Below, piece by piece: positions 7,211-15,834 of a stretch of 32,560 nt of DNA. Source of the DNA: Candidatus Shapirobacteria bacterium. GTDB taxonomy: Bacteria; Patescibacteriota; Microgenomatia; UBA12405. A program made the translations under genes and the position numbers. Numbering within the stretch: position 1 is the first letter of the stretch; the number at the start of each line of letters is the position of its first letter. The stretch is from assembly GCA_003542615.1 (NCBI GenBank), contig DPKG01000012.1, positions 1 to 32,560 of the forward strand. Reading direction: 5' to 3'. The notes under the pieces are model-generated. The model made no database searches. It had not been told where the DNA came from and worked only from the letters and a program-made list of their open reading frames with translations.

Positions 7211-7804
7211 AATTCGGCTAAAAAATTGGATAGGAGGAGTCATAATGATAGAAAGTAGATTTGACCCGTTAATCGGAAGAAATAGTGCAATTAAAAGAAT
7301 AGGAGTACTATAACGACTAAGTGCATCCTGCCATTGAACGGATTCGGTAACGGGAAGCAGATTGAGAAAAATTTTGGAACCATCCAGGGGCCAGAGAGGA
7401 ATCAGATTAAAAATGGCAATGGATATATTGATGAGAATGATGAGCTGTAAAAAAATTAGGTTGTAACCGGTAATATTTATAAATATAGCGGTAATGATGG
7501 CAATTATAAAATTACTTGCGGGACCGGCCAGGGCGATGATAAATTCGTCGCGTCGGGGATGGGCGAGGTTGTAGGTGTCAATGGGGACAGGTTTGGCCCA
7601 ACCAATGGTGGGTAATCCGGTGAGAGCGGTGACAAAAGGAAGGAGAAAAGTTCCGATAAGATCGGCATGTACCAGAGGATTGAGGCTTAAACGGCCATAA
7701 GAACGGGGAGTCGGATCACCGAGAATGTCGGCGGCCAGAGCATGACTGAATTCGTGGACGGTGATTGTGATAATTAGGGCTATAAATGCCAGAAAATTTA
7801 TCAT
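7193..7804 (-). CDS. Site-2-protease-like M50 membrane metalloprotease
   Basis: The 203-residue integral membrane protein has the zinc motif HEFSH (H17, E18, H21) in its first helix and the second motif PLWPLDGSKI, where the aspartate is the third ligand. It has about five hydrophobic segments and lacks a PDZ domain, as in the short Rv2869/YwhC-like M50B group. The open frame reaches 7867. ATG 7804 is preferred because the first transmembrane segment with HEXXH normally starts at the N-terminus, and the upstream extension runs across the promoter. The substrate is unknown. Confidence 0.88.
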   Translation of the reverse strand: MINFLAFIALIITITVHEFSHALAADILGDPTPRSYGRLSLNPLVHADLIGTFLLPFVTALTGLPTIGWAKPVPIDTYNLAHPRRDEFIIALAGPASNFIIAIITAIFINITGYNLIFLQLIILINISIAIFNLIPLWPLDGSKIFLNLLPVTESVQWQDALSRYSTPILLIALFLPINGSNLLSIIMTPPIQFFSRILIPGF

Positions 7805-7828
7805 GTTTAAAAAAATGGGCTTATTTGT

Positions 7829-7837
7829 TATAGTATA
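7829..7837. promoter_or_regulatory. Overlapping divergent -10 boxes (rpmB and M50 protease)
   Basis: TATAGT on the plus strand (7829-7834, preceded by TGT at 7826-7828, extended -10) predicts +1 at 7841, three bases before the rpmB ATG. TATACT on the minus strand (7837-7832) serves the protease gene. The two hexamers share three base pairs, so both promoters cannot be occupied at once. Confidence 0.55.
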
Positions 7838-7843
7838 CCCCAT

Positions 7844-8050
7844 ATGAGAACTTGCAGCATTTGTCAAAAAGGCACTTCTATTGGAAGAAATAGATCACAT
7901 GCCCAAAACAGAACCCCTAGAACTTTTAAAGCCAACATTCAAAAGGTAACTTTAACGGTAGGAGGGGATAAAATCAGTGGTAATTTTTGTACAAAGTGTT
8001 TGAAAAGAATCAAAAAAGATGTCAAGGATTCGGCGGTGGTGACGGCTTAA
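7844..8050 (+). CDS. rpmB: Ribosomal protein L28
   Basis: This 68-residue protein has the L28 core RTFKANIQKVTLTVGG and NFCTKCLKRIKK. It carries four cysteines in two CxxC pairs (C4-C7 and C49-C52), the zinc-binding form of L28. Its TAA stop overlaps the stop codon of the convergent fmt gene in a shared TTAA. The promoter predicts a leader of only about three bases. Confidence 0.95.
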   Translation: MRTCSICQKGTSIGRNRSHAQNRTPRTFKANIQKVTLTVGGDKISGNFCTKCLKRIKKDVKDSAVVTA

Positions 8051-8913
8051 GATTTTTTTATAGTGTAGTAATTTTCAACTTCAGACCAGTTGGTAACTTT
8101 TTTGCCTTCGATTTGGATTTGTTGGGGAGTAATTTGATTTTGATTTAGGGTGGCGGATAAAATTTTCATTTTGAAAAGATCTTTTGATTGATTGGTAACG
8201 TAGGTCCAGGCTGTTGGCCAGGGGATGAGAGCCCGGATGAATCTTTCGATTTTGTCGGCAGGTTGACTCCAATCGATTTGACCGTCTTTTTTGGTAAATT
8301 TGGGGAAATAAGTTTTTTGAGAGTGGTCTTGAGGGGTCAGAAGATGAGGGTTTTGGACATAGGATTTGAGGATGGAATTTAGGTTTTGAGAAGCCAGAGA
8401 AAAAGCTTTTTGGTAAAAAGAGTCGGCGGTATCGTTTGGGGAGATATTGAGGGGAATTTGGGTGATAATCGGGCCGTGATCCGGGAGAGAATCGATTTGA
8501 AAAAAGGTGACAGCGGAGGTGGTTTCACCATTGATGATTTGCCAGGGACCGGGAGTCGCGCCTCGGTATTTGGGGAGGGGTGAGGGATGAATATTGATAA
8601 TTTTATATTTGAGGATGTCGATGAGGGTTTGGTCAAAAAATGGTGGCCCATAGGCGACGACTAGGGCCAGGTCAGGTTTTAGAGATTTAAAAAGGTCGGT
8701 AAATTCGCTATCAAATTTTTGCGGTTGGAGGAGCTTTAATTGATGATTTTGGGCAAATTGGGCAACTTGGTTGGGGGTAATGTGTTGAAGACGACCTTGG
8801 GGCCGGTCCGGCTTGGTAATTACGACTAATATGTTAAATTCCGGGGAATTTAACAGTTGTTTTAGAAATATGGTTGAGTATGGTGAGGATCCAAAAAAGA
8901 CGATATTAATCAT
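8047..8913 (-). CDS. fmt: Methionyl-tRNA formyltransferase
   Basis: The 288-residue protein begins INIVFFGSSPYSTIFLKQL and has the formyl transfer site NIHPSPLPKYRGATP (N107, H109) and the acid in SLPDHGPII (D145). This catalytic domain transfers formyl from 10-formyl-THF to Met-tRNA. The C-terminal tRNA-binding domain is present but short (family usually about 310-315). Peptide deformylase is encoded divergently next door, a common functional pairing. A TATAAT on the minus strand puts +1 on the start codon. Confidence 0.96.
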   Translation of the reverse strand: MINIVFFGSSPYSTIFLKQLLNSPEFNILVVITKPDRPQGRLQHITPNQVAQFAQNHQLKLLQPQKFDSEFTDLFKSLKPDLALVVAYGPPFFDQTLIDILKYKIINIHPSPLPKYRGATPGPWQIINGETTSAVTFFQIDSLPDHGPIITQIPLNISPNDTADSFYQKAFSLASQNLNSILKSYVQNPHLLTPQDHSQKTYFPKFTKKDGQIDWSQPADKIERFIRALIPWPTAWTYVTNQSKDLFKMKILSATLNQNQITPQQIQIEGKKVTNWSEVENYYTIKKS

Positions 8914-8918
8914 GCTTG

Positions 8919-8924
8919 ATTATA
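8919..8924 (-). promoter_or_regulatory. -10 box of fmt
   Basis: TATAAT on the minus strand ends five bases before ATG 8913, so +1 is predicted at 8912-8913 (leaderless). Confidence 0.55.
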
Positions 8925-8940
8925 ACTTAGAGCGAGTCTT

Positions 8941-8949
8941 TGGTAAAAT
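8941..8949 (+). promoter_or_regulatory. Extended -10 promoter of def
   Basis: TGG-TAAAAT predicts +1 at 8956, two bases before ATG 8958. This supports 8958 over the in-frame TTG at 8940, which lies inside the promoter. Confidence 0.6.
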
Positions 8950-8957
8950 ATAGTTCA

Positions 8958-9524
8958 ATGAAAAAAGTTGTGGTGTATCCAGATAAAATTTTGAGGGTTA
9001 AGACCAAAATAATTGAGGATTTTAATGGTAGATTAAAATCTGATGTTAAAGATTTGGCGATGGCTTTGGAAAAAAGTTATGGTGTGGGATTGGCAGGACC
9101 TCAATTGGGGATGGATAGAAGATTTTTTGGACTAAAGGATGAGAAAACAAAAAAGGTAAAAGTTTACATAAATCCCAAAATTGAGCAAGTAATTGGCCAA
9201 AAAATTTATCCAATAATGGTTGACGAGAAAGGAAATCAGGATGAATTTTTGGAGGGGTGTTTAAGTTTTCCCGATTATTGGGGGACAGTAAAGCGTTATT
9301 TTAAAATTTCGGCGAGTTGGCAGGAATTGAATAAGGGTAAATTGGAAAATAAAAAAGAAATATTGGAAGGATTGGAATCGATAGAGTTTCAGCATGAGTT
9401 GGATCATTTGGACGGAGTATTATTTATCGATCATATAAAGGCAGATGGCGGAAAGTTTTATCGATGGATGGGGGAAAAGATGGTTAAGTGGAATTTGGAT
9501 GAAGTGATAAAAGGGAATTTATAA
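8958..9524 (+). CDS. def: Peptide deformylase
   Basis: All three deformylase motifs are present in this 188-residue protein: motif I GVGLAGPQ (42-49), motif II EGCLSFP with metal-ligand cysteine C101, and motif III QHELDHLDG with H146, E147 and H150. It removes the formyl group added by Fmt, encoded divergently upstream. The protein has an insert of charged residues between motifs I and II (DEKTKKVKVY and following). It converges with the O-antigen-ligase-like gene across a bidirectional terminator. Confidence 0.96.
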   Translation: MKKVVVYPDKILRVKTKIIEDFNGRLKSDVKDLAMALEKSYGVGLAGPQLGMDRRFFGLKDEKTKKVKVYINPKIEQVIGQKIYPIMVDEKGNQDEFLEGCLSFPDYWGTVKRYFKISASWQELNKGKLENKKEILEGLESIEFQHELDHLDGVLFIDHIKADGGKFYRWMGEKMVKWNLDEVIKGNL

Positions 9525-9543
9525 TTAGATTTATAAATTTTTC

Positions 9544-9600
9544 ATCATATTTTTTTTCGCTTCAAGATCGTTATGTCTTTGGGCTTCAAAAAAATATGAT
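9544..9600. terminator. Bidirectional intrinsic terminator
   Basis: ATCATATTTTTTT (9544-9556) pairs perfectly with AAAAAAATATGAT (9588-9600), 13 bp, around a 31-nt loop. It lies between convergent genes and supplies U-tracts in both directions. Confidence 0.6.
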
Positions 9601-9608
9601 TTCAAAGT

Positions 9609-11609
9609 TTATTGATTATTAATTGATTTGATTTGTTTGAGATAATTTTGGGCGTCGGGATTGGTGGGGGCATATTTTAGGGTATATTCGAAATATTTTT
9701 GAGCCATAGGGTAATCTTTCAAATTGAAATAAATTTTGGCCAAATTAAAGTGGGCATAGTCATAATTTGGTTTTAAATTTATGGCTTCTTGGTAAAATTT
9801 TATGGCATTTTCGGTATCTTCGATGGTGTCGAAAAATCTGGCTAGGGTATAAAATGTTTTGGCGTCGGTGGGGGCAAGGTCGGCGACTTGAGCCAGAGAT
9901 TTGATGGCATCGGTAAAGTATTTTGAATCGATAGTACTCAAAAGATAATAATTTTGGGCTCTGATTTTCCAAAAATTGAGATTGTAAGGAGAAAGACGGA
10001 CGGATTGATCGGAAGTTTGGATGGCTTGGGAAAGATATTTGGAAGTATTGGCGGCATCATTTTGTTGGTGATAGCTTAGGGAAAGATTGGTGTAGATTGA
10101 GGAGGCCAAACTAAGATAAGTGGCTTGATTGGGGAAATGACTGAGACTGATATTGATTTGGTCACGAGCGGGCAGAAGAGAGGTTTCCTGAAGTTTTTGA
10201 GCCTGAGAGAAAGTTAAATCTGAAATATAAAAGTAGATGGTTTGGGAAAGTATTTTGAAAGTAATCAGAGAAATAATGATGATCAGTGGCCATTTGAATT
10301 TGGAAACTTTGGCGGTAGAAATAGGGGAGGAGGAAGGGAAAAATGTCGGGAAAAGAAAAAAATAGAGGGAAACAATAACTACGGAAAAACCGACCGTATT
10401 GGTAATTAAAATTGAAACATAGCTCGAGATGACGGCGATAGTTAAAATATGATCGGAATTTTTTTTAATTAAATTATTTAGGAGAATAAAGATGAATGCC
10501 AAGATGGCCAAAAGATAGGTGATAAGTCCAAAGGTGCCGGTAGTTGCCAGATAATTTAAATACTCATTGTGGGCTTTGTTGTATAAAAAGTCCCATTCGG
10601 AAGTTAGGTTGTGAGCAGCGGGGCGGACCCAGTAGTAAGAGTAGGCAAAAGTTTCGGGACCGGTGCCAAACATGGGATATTGTTGCCAAAGTTTGATAGC
10701 GCCTTGCCAGACAATTTTGCGGATATCTTCGGACGGGGTGATATTGAGAGTCGGGATTTTTCCTTGTTCTTCTTTGGCGGTGGGGATAATTTGAGAGGGA
10801 AAGATATAGTCTTTGATAGGGTTTGAGATAATTAAGGATAATGAAACAAGTAAGATGAGATTGGAAATCAGAGCGAGATAATTTCTGGAAGTGGATTTAA
10901 TAAGGTAAAGTAGGGTGAAAATAATTAGAGAAATTATGACGGCAATAATTCCTGATTTGGATTTGGTAAAAAGAAGGGAGGTGAAATAGGTAATTGATAG
11001 TAAAGACAGCATAATATGTTGTCTGTATTGGTTTTGGAGTGTTGATAAAATTTTGTAAAAAGAAAGGGGGATTAAAATACAAAGATAGGCGGCCAGCCAG
11101 TTGGGTTGGCCTAGGGTGGAAAAAACCCGGGAGCGGACGTCCTGAACCCAAAGATGGGCATCAATGCCGAAGTGTTGGGCTATTCCAAAAATGGCTACAA
11201 AAAAACCGGAAAGTAGGGAAACATTAATGATTTTTTGGATAAGTTTTTGATCGATATAGACGTTTAAAACCTGAAAAAGAAGATAGTAGGTGATAAGTGA
11301 ATAAAGTCCGCCGTTTAGGCGGGAATAATAACCCATGAGAGAGGTGTGGAGATCAATAGAAAAAAAGGTTGAAATTGTTTGTGAGATAAGAAATAAATTT
11401 AAATAGAGATTTAGGGGATGAGGGCGAAAGAGGGGAATTTGATGATGAAAATGATTGAGAAGATGAAGATATATTATAATAATTGCCGTCGTATAGACAA
11501 AAATCATTTTGGGGAGTTCGAAAAGTTCGGAGTTGGCAGAAACGTAAATTAGAGGAGTGGCAAAGAAGAGGAAGAGAAAAAGGGCTTTAATAGTTTTTGA
11601 AAGAGACAT
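9609..11609 (-). CDS. O-antigen ligase/polymerase-like membrane protein with TPR tail
   Basis: The 666-residue protein has about ten to twelve hydrophobic segments in its first 470 residues. The periplasmic-loop signature of the Wzy/WaaL (PF04932) family is there: GTGPETFAYSYYWVRP, then NKAHNEYLNYLATTGTFGL. Residues from about 490 to 660 form tetratricopeptide repeats (such as DAIKSLAQVADLAPTDAKTF, ENAIKFYQEAINLKPNY and MAQKYFEYTLKYAPTNPDA). It probably joins or polymerises surface polysaccharide at the membrane, or transfers glycans to protein. CPR bacteria often carry such fused ligase/TPR proteins; the acceptor here is unknown. Confidence 0.87.
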   Translation of the reverse strand: MSLSKTIKALFLFLFFATPLIYVSANSELFELPKMIFVYTTAIIIIYLHLLNHFHHQIPLFRPHPLNLYLNLFLISQTISTFFSIDLHTSLMGYYSRLNGGLYSLITYYLLFQVLNVYIDQKLIQKIINVSLLSGFFVAIFGIAQHFGIDAHLWVQDVRSRVFSTLGQPNWLAAYLCILIPLSFYKILSTLQNQYRQHIMLSLLSITYFTSLLFTKSKSGIIAVIISLIIFTLLYLIKSTSRNYLALISNLILLVSLSLIISNPIKDYIFPSQIIPTAKEEQGKIPTLNITPSEDIRKIVWQGAIKLWQQYPMFGTGPETFAYSYYWVRPAAHNLTSEWDFLYNKAHNEYLNYLATTGTFGLITYLLAILAFIFILLNNLIKKNSDHILTIAVISSYVSILITNTVGFSVVIVSLYFFLFPTFFPSSSPISTAKVSKFKWPLIIIISLITFKILSQTIYFYISDLTFSQAQKLQETSLLPARDQINISLSHFPNQATYLSLASSIYTNLSLSYHQQNDAANTSKYLSQAIQTSDQSVRLSPYNLNFWKIRAQNYYLLSTIDSKYFTDAIKSLAQVADLAPTDAKTFYTLARFFDTIEDTENAIKFYQEAINLKPNYDYAHFNLAKIYFNLKDYPMAQKYFEYTLKYAPTNPDAQNYLKQIKSINNQ

Positions 11610-11616
11610 TTTGTTT

Positions 11617-11622
11617 ATTTTA
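11617..11622 (-). promoter_or_regulatory. -10 box of the O-antigen ligase-like gene
   Basis: TAAAAT on the minus strand gives a predicted +1 at 11610, one base before ATG 11609. Confidence 0.45.
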
Positions 11623-11667
11623 TATTAGAACTAGTTGTTTGTGGTACCGGAGAGGTAGGGATTAGTT

Positions 11668-11673
11668 TATACT
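11668..11673 (+). promoter_or_regulatory. -10 box of mreB
   Basis: TATACT ends six bases before GTG 11680, so +1 is predicted on the G of the start codon: a leaderless GTG start. Confidence 0.5.
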
Positions 11674-11679
11674 TAACAG

Positions 11680-12792
11680 GTGTTATCATTTGGCAAAATT
11701 AAATCAAAAATTTATAATTTGACTAGGGAGTTTTATTGGGAATTTGGAGTGGATTTGGGTAGCAGTAATATTGTAATTTATTTGAAGGAGAGGGGATTGG
11801 TGGTGGATGAGCCGTCTTTGATTGCCAGACAAAAAAAGAAAAGGTGGACGGGTTTATCGGCGCCAAAGACTAGTTTGGCGGTACCGATGGCGTTTGGAGC
11901 AAAGGCAAAAGAAATGTTGAATCGCGAACCAAAACATTTGGAAGTTGTGGCGCCGATAAAAAACGGAATTATTTCGGATTTGGGGGCGGCTGAAACGATG
12001 GTGTCGCATTATTTGAAAATTGTCAATGAGATTCCTTCGAAATATCCGAAATTTTTAAAACCTAAAGTATTGGCCGGAGTACCATGTAGTATCACGGAAG
12101 TTCAAAAAAGAGCGGTAAGATCAGTATTTTTAACGGCAGGTGCCGGTGAAGTAATTTTGGTTGAGGAGGCAATTTTGGCGGCTGTAGGGGCCGGGTTACC
12201 GGTTGGGAGTTCGGCCGGGTTGATGGTGGTGGATATTGGCGGTGGCAAGACGGAAGTAACTTTGGTTTCTTTGGGTGGGGTGGTGGTGGGTGGAGGGATA
12301 AAAACCGGAGGAGACGATTTGGATTTGGCGATTTTGAATTTTATAAAAATGAAATATGGTTTGTTGATTGGGACAAATACGGCAGAGAATATCAAAATTG
12401 AGGTGGGAAGTTTATCGCTAAAGAGCGGAGAACCACAAAAAACAATGATAGTAAGAGGCCGGGATTTGGCGACAGGATTGCCTAAGACAGTAAAAGTGAG
12501 TGGCGGAGAAATATCTGAGGCATTGGGGTTGGAAGTATCAAAAATAGTCAGATTAGTAAAAGATATTTTGGATCAAACACCGCCGGAATTGATGGAGGAT
12601 GTATTAAAAAGAGGTATTATTTTGAGCGGAGCGGGGGCGTCTTTAAGAGGAATTGATCGGGTGATTGAGGAAGAGACAAAAATCGCGACCAGAGTAGTGG
12701 AAGATCCGGCTTTGACTGTGGCTAAGGGATTGGGGATATTGATTGAAAATCCGGAATATTTGGGACAGGTTAGGTTGGTATTGGGGGAATAA
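11680..12792 (+). CDS. mreB: MreB, rod-shape actin homologue
   Basis: The 370-residue protein has the actin-fold nucleotide motifs: phosphate 1 VDLGSSNIVIYL, the LEVVAPIKNGIISD segment typical of MreB, phosphate 2 LMVVDIGGGKTEVTLVSLGG, and the adenosine motif GIILSGAGASLRG. An N-terminal basic extension (KIKSKIYNLTREFYWEF) could bind membrane. GTG is used as start, supported by the -10 spacing. MreB organises wall synthesis, and the PBP2 gene follows after 3 nt. MreC, MreD and RodA are not in the window. Confidence 0.94.
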   Translation: MLSFGKIKSKIYNLTREFYWEFGVDLGSSNIVIYLKERGLVVDEPSLIARQKKKRWTGLSAPKTSLAVPMAFGAKAKEMLNREPKHLEVVAPIKNGIISDLGAAETMVSHYLKIVNEIPSKYPKFLKPKVLAGVPCSITEVQKRAVRSVFLTAGAGEVILVEEAILAAVGAGLPVGSSAGLMVVDIGGGKTEVTLVSLGGVVVGGGIKTGGDDLDLAILNFIKMKYGLLIGTNTAENIKIEVGSLSLKSGEPQKTMIVRGRDLATGLPKTVKVSGGEISEALGLEVSKIVRLVKDILDQTPPELMEDVLKRGIILSGAGASLRGIDRVIEEETKIATRVVEDPALTVAKGLGILIENPEYLGQVRLVLGE

Positions 12793-12795
12793 AAA

Positions 12796-14481
12796 ATGGG
12801 TGAAGAAATTAAAAATAGCTGGTTTTATTATTTGGCCAAATTAACTGTTTTGATAAGTTTAGGTTTACTTTTGGTGGTGGTTTTTAAATTATCGGTGATA
12901 AAAAACAGTTATTACTTGAGTTTGGCCAGGGATAATAAAATTTTTGAAACAAAGATTCCGGCAGCCAGAGGACAGATATTGGACAGAAAAGGCAGAGTAA
13001 TTGCCAACAGTGTATATCAGTATTTTAAGATTGTGAACGGTGTGAAAGTTTATGATAGCTCGGGAGATTTTTCCGGACTAAAGTTTGAGGGTAAGGATTT
13101 ATCGTATGATTTGAAAAGACAGTATCTCTACAAAGAATCAATGTCTTTGGTAAGCGGATATTTGGGAAAGGTGAATGAGGAAGAAATGAAAAATGATAAG
13201 TGCGGGGAAGAATTGAGCGGTGATATGTTAGCGGGGAGGGGAGGAGTTGAGGAGTATTGGGAATGTAAATTACGCGGAAAAGATGGCAGAAGATTGGTGG
13301 AGGTGGATGCCGTTGGCCGCTATGTTCGGGAGTTGGGTCGCCAGGAGCCGGTGGAAGGAACGGATTTAAATTTAAGTATAGATGCTTTTTGGCAGGATAA
13401 AATTTATAAAATTTTGGATGGTAAAAAAGCGACAGTGGTAATGAGTGACCCAAAAACCGGTAAAATTATTGCTTTGGTGTCTTCTCCCGGTTTTGATCCC
13501 AATGTTTTTTCATATCAAAAAGATAATCAGGCAATTACAAATTATTTGCATGATAAGGAAGGATTGCCTTTGTTAAACCGAACTATCGGAGCTAGATATT
13601 ACCCGGGATCGGTTTTTAAAATTGCGATAGCCAGTGCCGGATTGGAATCTAAAAAAATTGATAAAAATAGTTTGATAGAAGATACGGGGATATTGAAAGT
13701 CGGTGATTATAGTTATTCTAATTGGCTGTGGACTAAAAGCGGAACAACGGATGGAATGGTGGATATAGTGACGGCGATAAAAAGATCAAATGATATCTTT
13801 TTTTATAAATTAGGAGAAAGGTTGGGAGTGGATGAAATTAAAAAATGGGCGATGAAATTTGGTTATGGGCAAAAGACGGGAGTGGAATTACCGGGAGAAT
13901 TGGAAGGAATTGTACCGGATAATAAGTGGAAATTGGATACGAAGGGAGAAAGGTGGTATTTGGGAGATACTTATCATTTGGCGATAGGACAGGGATATTT
14001 GAGTGTGACGCCCTTGCAGGTAAATCAAATGACAAATGTGATTGCCAACAATGGAATCAGATGTGCGATGAGTATTGATAAGGATAAAAAACCTAATTGT
14101 ATTGATTTGAAATTAAATAAGACAACTTTGACTTTGGTTAAAGAAGGTTTAAGACAAGCATGTCAAAGTGGGGGAACAGCATGGCCTTTGTTTAATTTTA
14201 AGACAAAGTTGGCATGTAAAACAGGAACGGCAGAAGTCGGGGACGGAAGTGATGATACCCACGCCTGGTTGACGGCTTATGGACCGGTGGATAATCCTGA
14301 GATTTCGATAACGGTATTGGTGGAGAGGGGAGGTGAGGGTTCGGATGTGGCGGCTCCGATTGTGGGAGATATTTTAAAAGAATGGTTTGGTGAACCGGAG
14401 ACGAAAGTACCGAGATATGATGCCGATCATAAGGTAATTTATGGAGATACAATAAATGAAGAAGAGATTCTTTCGGAATAG
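12796..14481 (+). CDS. mrdA: Penicillin-binding protein 2 (transpeptidase)
   Basis: The 561-residue class B PBP has one N-terminal transmembrane helix (about 12-32), the dimerisation-domain entry IPAARGQILDRKGRVIA, and a transpeptidase domain with S272-x-x-K275 (PGSVFK), the S331-N-D motif and K475-T-G (CKTGTAEVGD). It cross-links lateral-wall peptidoglycan with the elongasome. The N-terminal module is somewhat short compared with E. coli PBP2 (633 residues). It starts 3 nt after mreB, so the two are an operon. A short acidic tail follows the catalytic domain. Confidence 0.95.
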   Translation: MGEEIKNSWFYYLAKLTVLISLGLLLVVVFKLSVIKNSYYLSLARDNKIFETKIPAARGQILDRKGRVIANSVYQYFKIVNGVKVYDSSGDFSGLKFEGKDLSYDLKRQYLYKESMSLVSGYLGKVNEEEMKNDKCGEELSGDMLAGRGGVEEYWECKLRGKDGRRLVEVDAVGRYVRELGRQEPVEGTDLNLSIDAFWQDKIYKILDGKKATVVMSDPKTGKIIALVSSPGFDPNVFSYQKDNQAITNYLHDKEGLPLLNRTIGARYYPGSVFKIAIASAGLESKKIDKNSLIEDTGILKVGDYSYSNWLWTKSGTTDGMVDIVTAIKRSNDIFFYKLGERLGVDEIKKWAMKFGYGQKTGVELPGELEGIVPDNKWKLDTKGERWYLGDTYHLAIGQGYLSVTPLQVNQMTNVIANNGIRCAMSIDKDKKPNCIDLKLNKTTLTLVKEGLRQACQSGGTAWPLFNFKTKLACKTGTAEVGDGSDDTHAWLTAYGPVDNPEISITVLVERGGEGSDVAAPIVGDILKEWFGEPETKVPRYDADHKVIYGDTINEEEILSE

Positions 14482-14484
14482 GTG

Positions 14485-14493
14485 TGTGATAAT
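14485..14493 (+). promoter_or_regulatory. Extended -10 promoter of dprA
   Basis: TGT-GATAAT predicts +1 at 14500, two bases before GTG 14502. It begins four bases after the PBP2 stop codon. Confidence 0.5.
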
Positions 14494-14501
14494 TATTACG
14501 G

Positions 14502-15149
14502 GTGACAAAATTAATAATCAAATATTCTGATTTTGAATTTCCTGATTTGTTGAAAGAAATGTCGGATTGTCCAAAAAAGCTATATTGTGTGGGGAATGTG
14601 GAATTGTTGAAGAGTAAAAAAATTATTTCGGTGGTGGGGAGCAGAAATATGAGTGTGTATGGTAAAAAAGTGATTGGTGAATTGGTAGGTGGATTGGTAA
14701 AAGATGATTGGGTGATTGTGTCGGGGATGGCTTATGGGGTGGATAGTGAGGTACATCGGAAATGTGTCCAAAATAAGGGCAAAACTATTGCGGTATTGGC
14801 TTCGGGAGCGGATATAGCGACACCAAAAGGAAATAGTGAAATTTATAGAAATATTGTAAATAATGGAGGATTAGTAATTTCGGAGATAAATTTTGGAGAA
14901 ATGCCAAAAAGTAAAAATGAGTTTTTAAAGAGAAATCGGATAGTAGCCGGAATCGGGATTGGAGTGGTGGTGATTGAGGGAGGAGGGCAAAGCGGAAGTT
15001 TGGTGACGGCTAGGTTGGCGGCGGAAGAAGGGAGGGAGGTATGGGCGGTACCGGGGAGAATATTTGATGAAAATTCAATGGCGACTAATTGGCTGATAAA
15101 AAACGGGGCTACAATAGTGATAAATACCCAAGAGATAGGTTTAAAGTGA
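14502..15149 (+). CDS. dprA: DprA-like DNA processing protein
   Basis: The 215-residue protein is the Rossmann-fold core of DprA/Smf: ISVVGSRNMSVYGKK, DWVIVSGMAYGVDSEVHR, then RNRIVAGIGIGVVVIEGGG, SGSLVTARLAAEEGREVWAVPG and the end of the domain. It lacks the N-terminal SAM and C-terminal winged-helix domains of long forms (about 360 residues). DprA binds incoming single-stranded DNA and loads RecA during transformation, which fits the DNA uptake ability predicted for CPR bacteria. Start is GTG, with promoter spacing suggesting a leaderless transcript. Confidence 0.94.
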   Translation: MTKLIIKYSDFEFPDLLKEMSDCPKKLYCVGNVELLKSKKIISVVGSRNMSVYGKKVIGELVGGLVKDDWVIVSGMAYGVDSEVHRKCVQNKGKTIAVLASGADIATPKGNSEIYRNIVNNGGLVISEINFGEMPKSKNEFLKRNRIVAGIGIGVVVIEGGGQSGSLVTARLAAEEGREVWAVPGRIFDENSMATNWLIKNGATIVINTQEIGLK

Positions 15150-15155
15150 TATAAT
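15147..15155 (+). promoter_or_regulatory. Extended -10 promoter of the 15162 ORF
   Basis: TGA-TATAAT predicts +1 exactly at ATG 15162. The TGA of this element is also the stop codon of dprA. Confidence 0.65.
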
Positions 15156-15161
15156 AGAGAT

Positions 15162-15527
15162 ATGTTGAAATCGGTGGAAAATAATGTGAGAAAATTTTTT
15201 GATTTTCCTTTGGTCCGAAGAGGGGTGGATGTGGCTTTGGAGATAGAATATGGTCGGACAAATGTTTTGAAAAATGATTTGGACCCGGCTAAAGCCAGGT
15301 TAGTAAAGGCAAGAGAGAACAGATTGGTTAATGAATTAATTTTTGGCAGGAGAGGAGAATTTAAGGAATTATCGCTGATAGATGTGGCTGTAAAAATGGG
15401 AGCGTGTGTGGGGACAGGAATTGCAGCTAGGGTTTTGATAAAGACTAAAGCAGTAGGGGTAAGAAAAAGTGAAAGTTCAGGGCAATTTAATTTGGTTTTG
15501 ACGAAAGATGGCAGAGTGGTGATATAA
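15162..15527 (+). CDS. Hypothetical protein
   Basis: The 121-residue soluble protein begins MLKSVENNVRKFFDFPLVRR and ends FNLVLTKDGRVVI. The first half is helical and charged. A more hydrophobic Gly/Ala segment (KMGACVGTGIAARVLI) lies at about 85-100. No family recognised. It has its own consensus promoter and its TAA stop sits inside the -10 box of the next gene. Confidence 0.68.
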   Translation: MLKSVENNVRKFFDFPLVRRGVDVALEIEYGRTNVLKNDLDPAKARLVKARENRLVNELIFGRRGEFKELSLIDVAVKMGACVGTGIAARVLIKTKAVGVRKSESSGQFNLVLTKDGRVVI

Positions 15528-15528
15528 T
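15520..15528 (+). promoter_or_regulatory. Extended -10 promoter of the 15535 ORF
   Basis: TGA-TATAAT predicts +1 exactly at ATG 15535. The box contains the TAA stop of the preceding gene. Confidence 0.65.
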
Positions 15529-15534
15529 ACGGCC

Positions 15535-15819
15535 ATGAGTTGGAGAAAAACACAAGAAATAGTTCGGGTTGCATTTGAATTACCTCCTAGGGGAGAAGAT
15601 GGTGTGTATGTTATTAAAGATGGGGAATCGACGAAAGCTCTTGGTCCAAATGATGGGAGAATTAGGGCTGCTAAAGAAGTATTGAAGAGACAGGGATATG
15701 TGAGAGTGAGCTCAGGAGGAGTTGAATCAGAATTTGCCGTACTTTCGTCAAGTCAGGCACACCCTACTGAAATTAGAAATAAAAAATTAAGTACAGGAAG
15801 AAGAAGGCAGGGATATTGA
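15535..15819 (+). CDS. Hypothetical protein
   Basis: The 94-residue protein begins MSWRKTQEIVRVAFELPPRG and ends in a basic tail (KLSTGRRRQGY). It includes predicted helix RIRAAKEVLKRQGYVRV and a Ser-rich segment. No family recognised. Two-gene spacing and the consensus promoter support that it is real. It precedes topA by 32 nt. Confidence 0.63.
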   Translation: MSWRKTQEIVRVAFELPPRGEDGVYVIKDGESTKALGPNDGRIRAAKEVLKRQGYVRVSSGGVESEFAVLSSSQAHPTEIRNKKLSTGRRRQGY

Positions 15820-15834
15820 AGGCTTGACAGATGG

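Noticed and set aside
7805..7867. Longer N-terminus of the M50 protease (start at 7867)
   Set aside because: The extra 21 residues cross the divergent promoter and the rpmB start, and M50B proteins usually begin just before the HEXXH helix.
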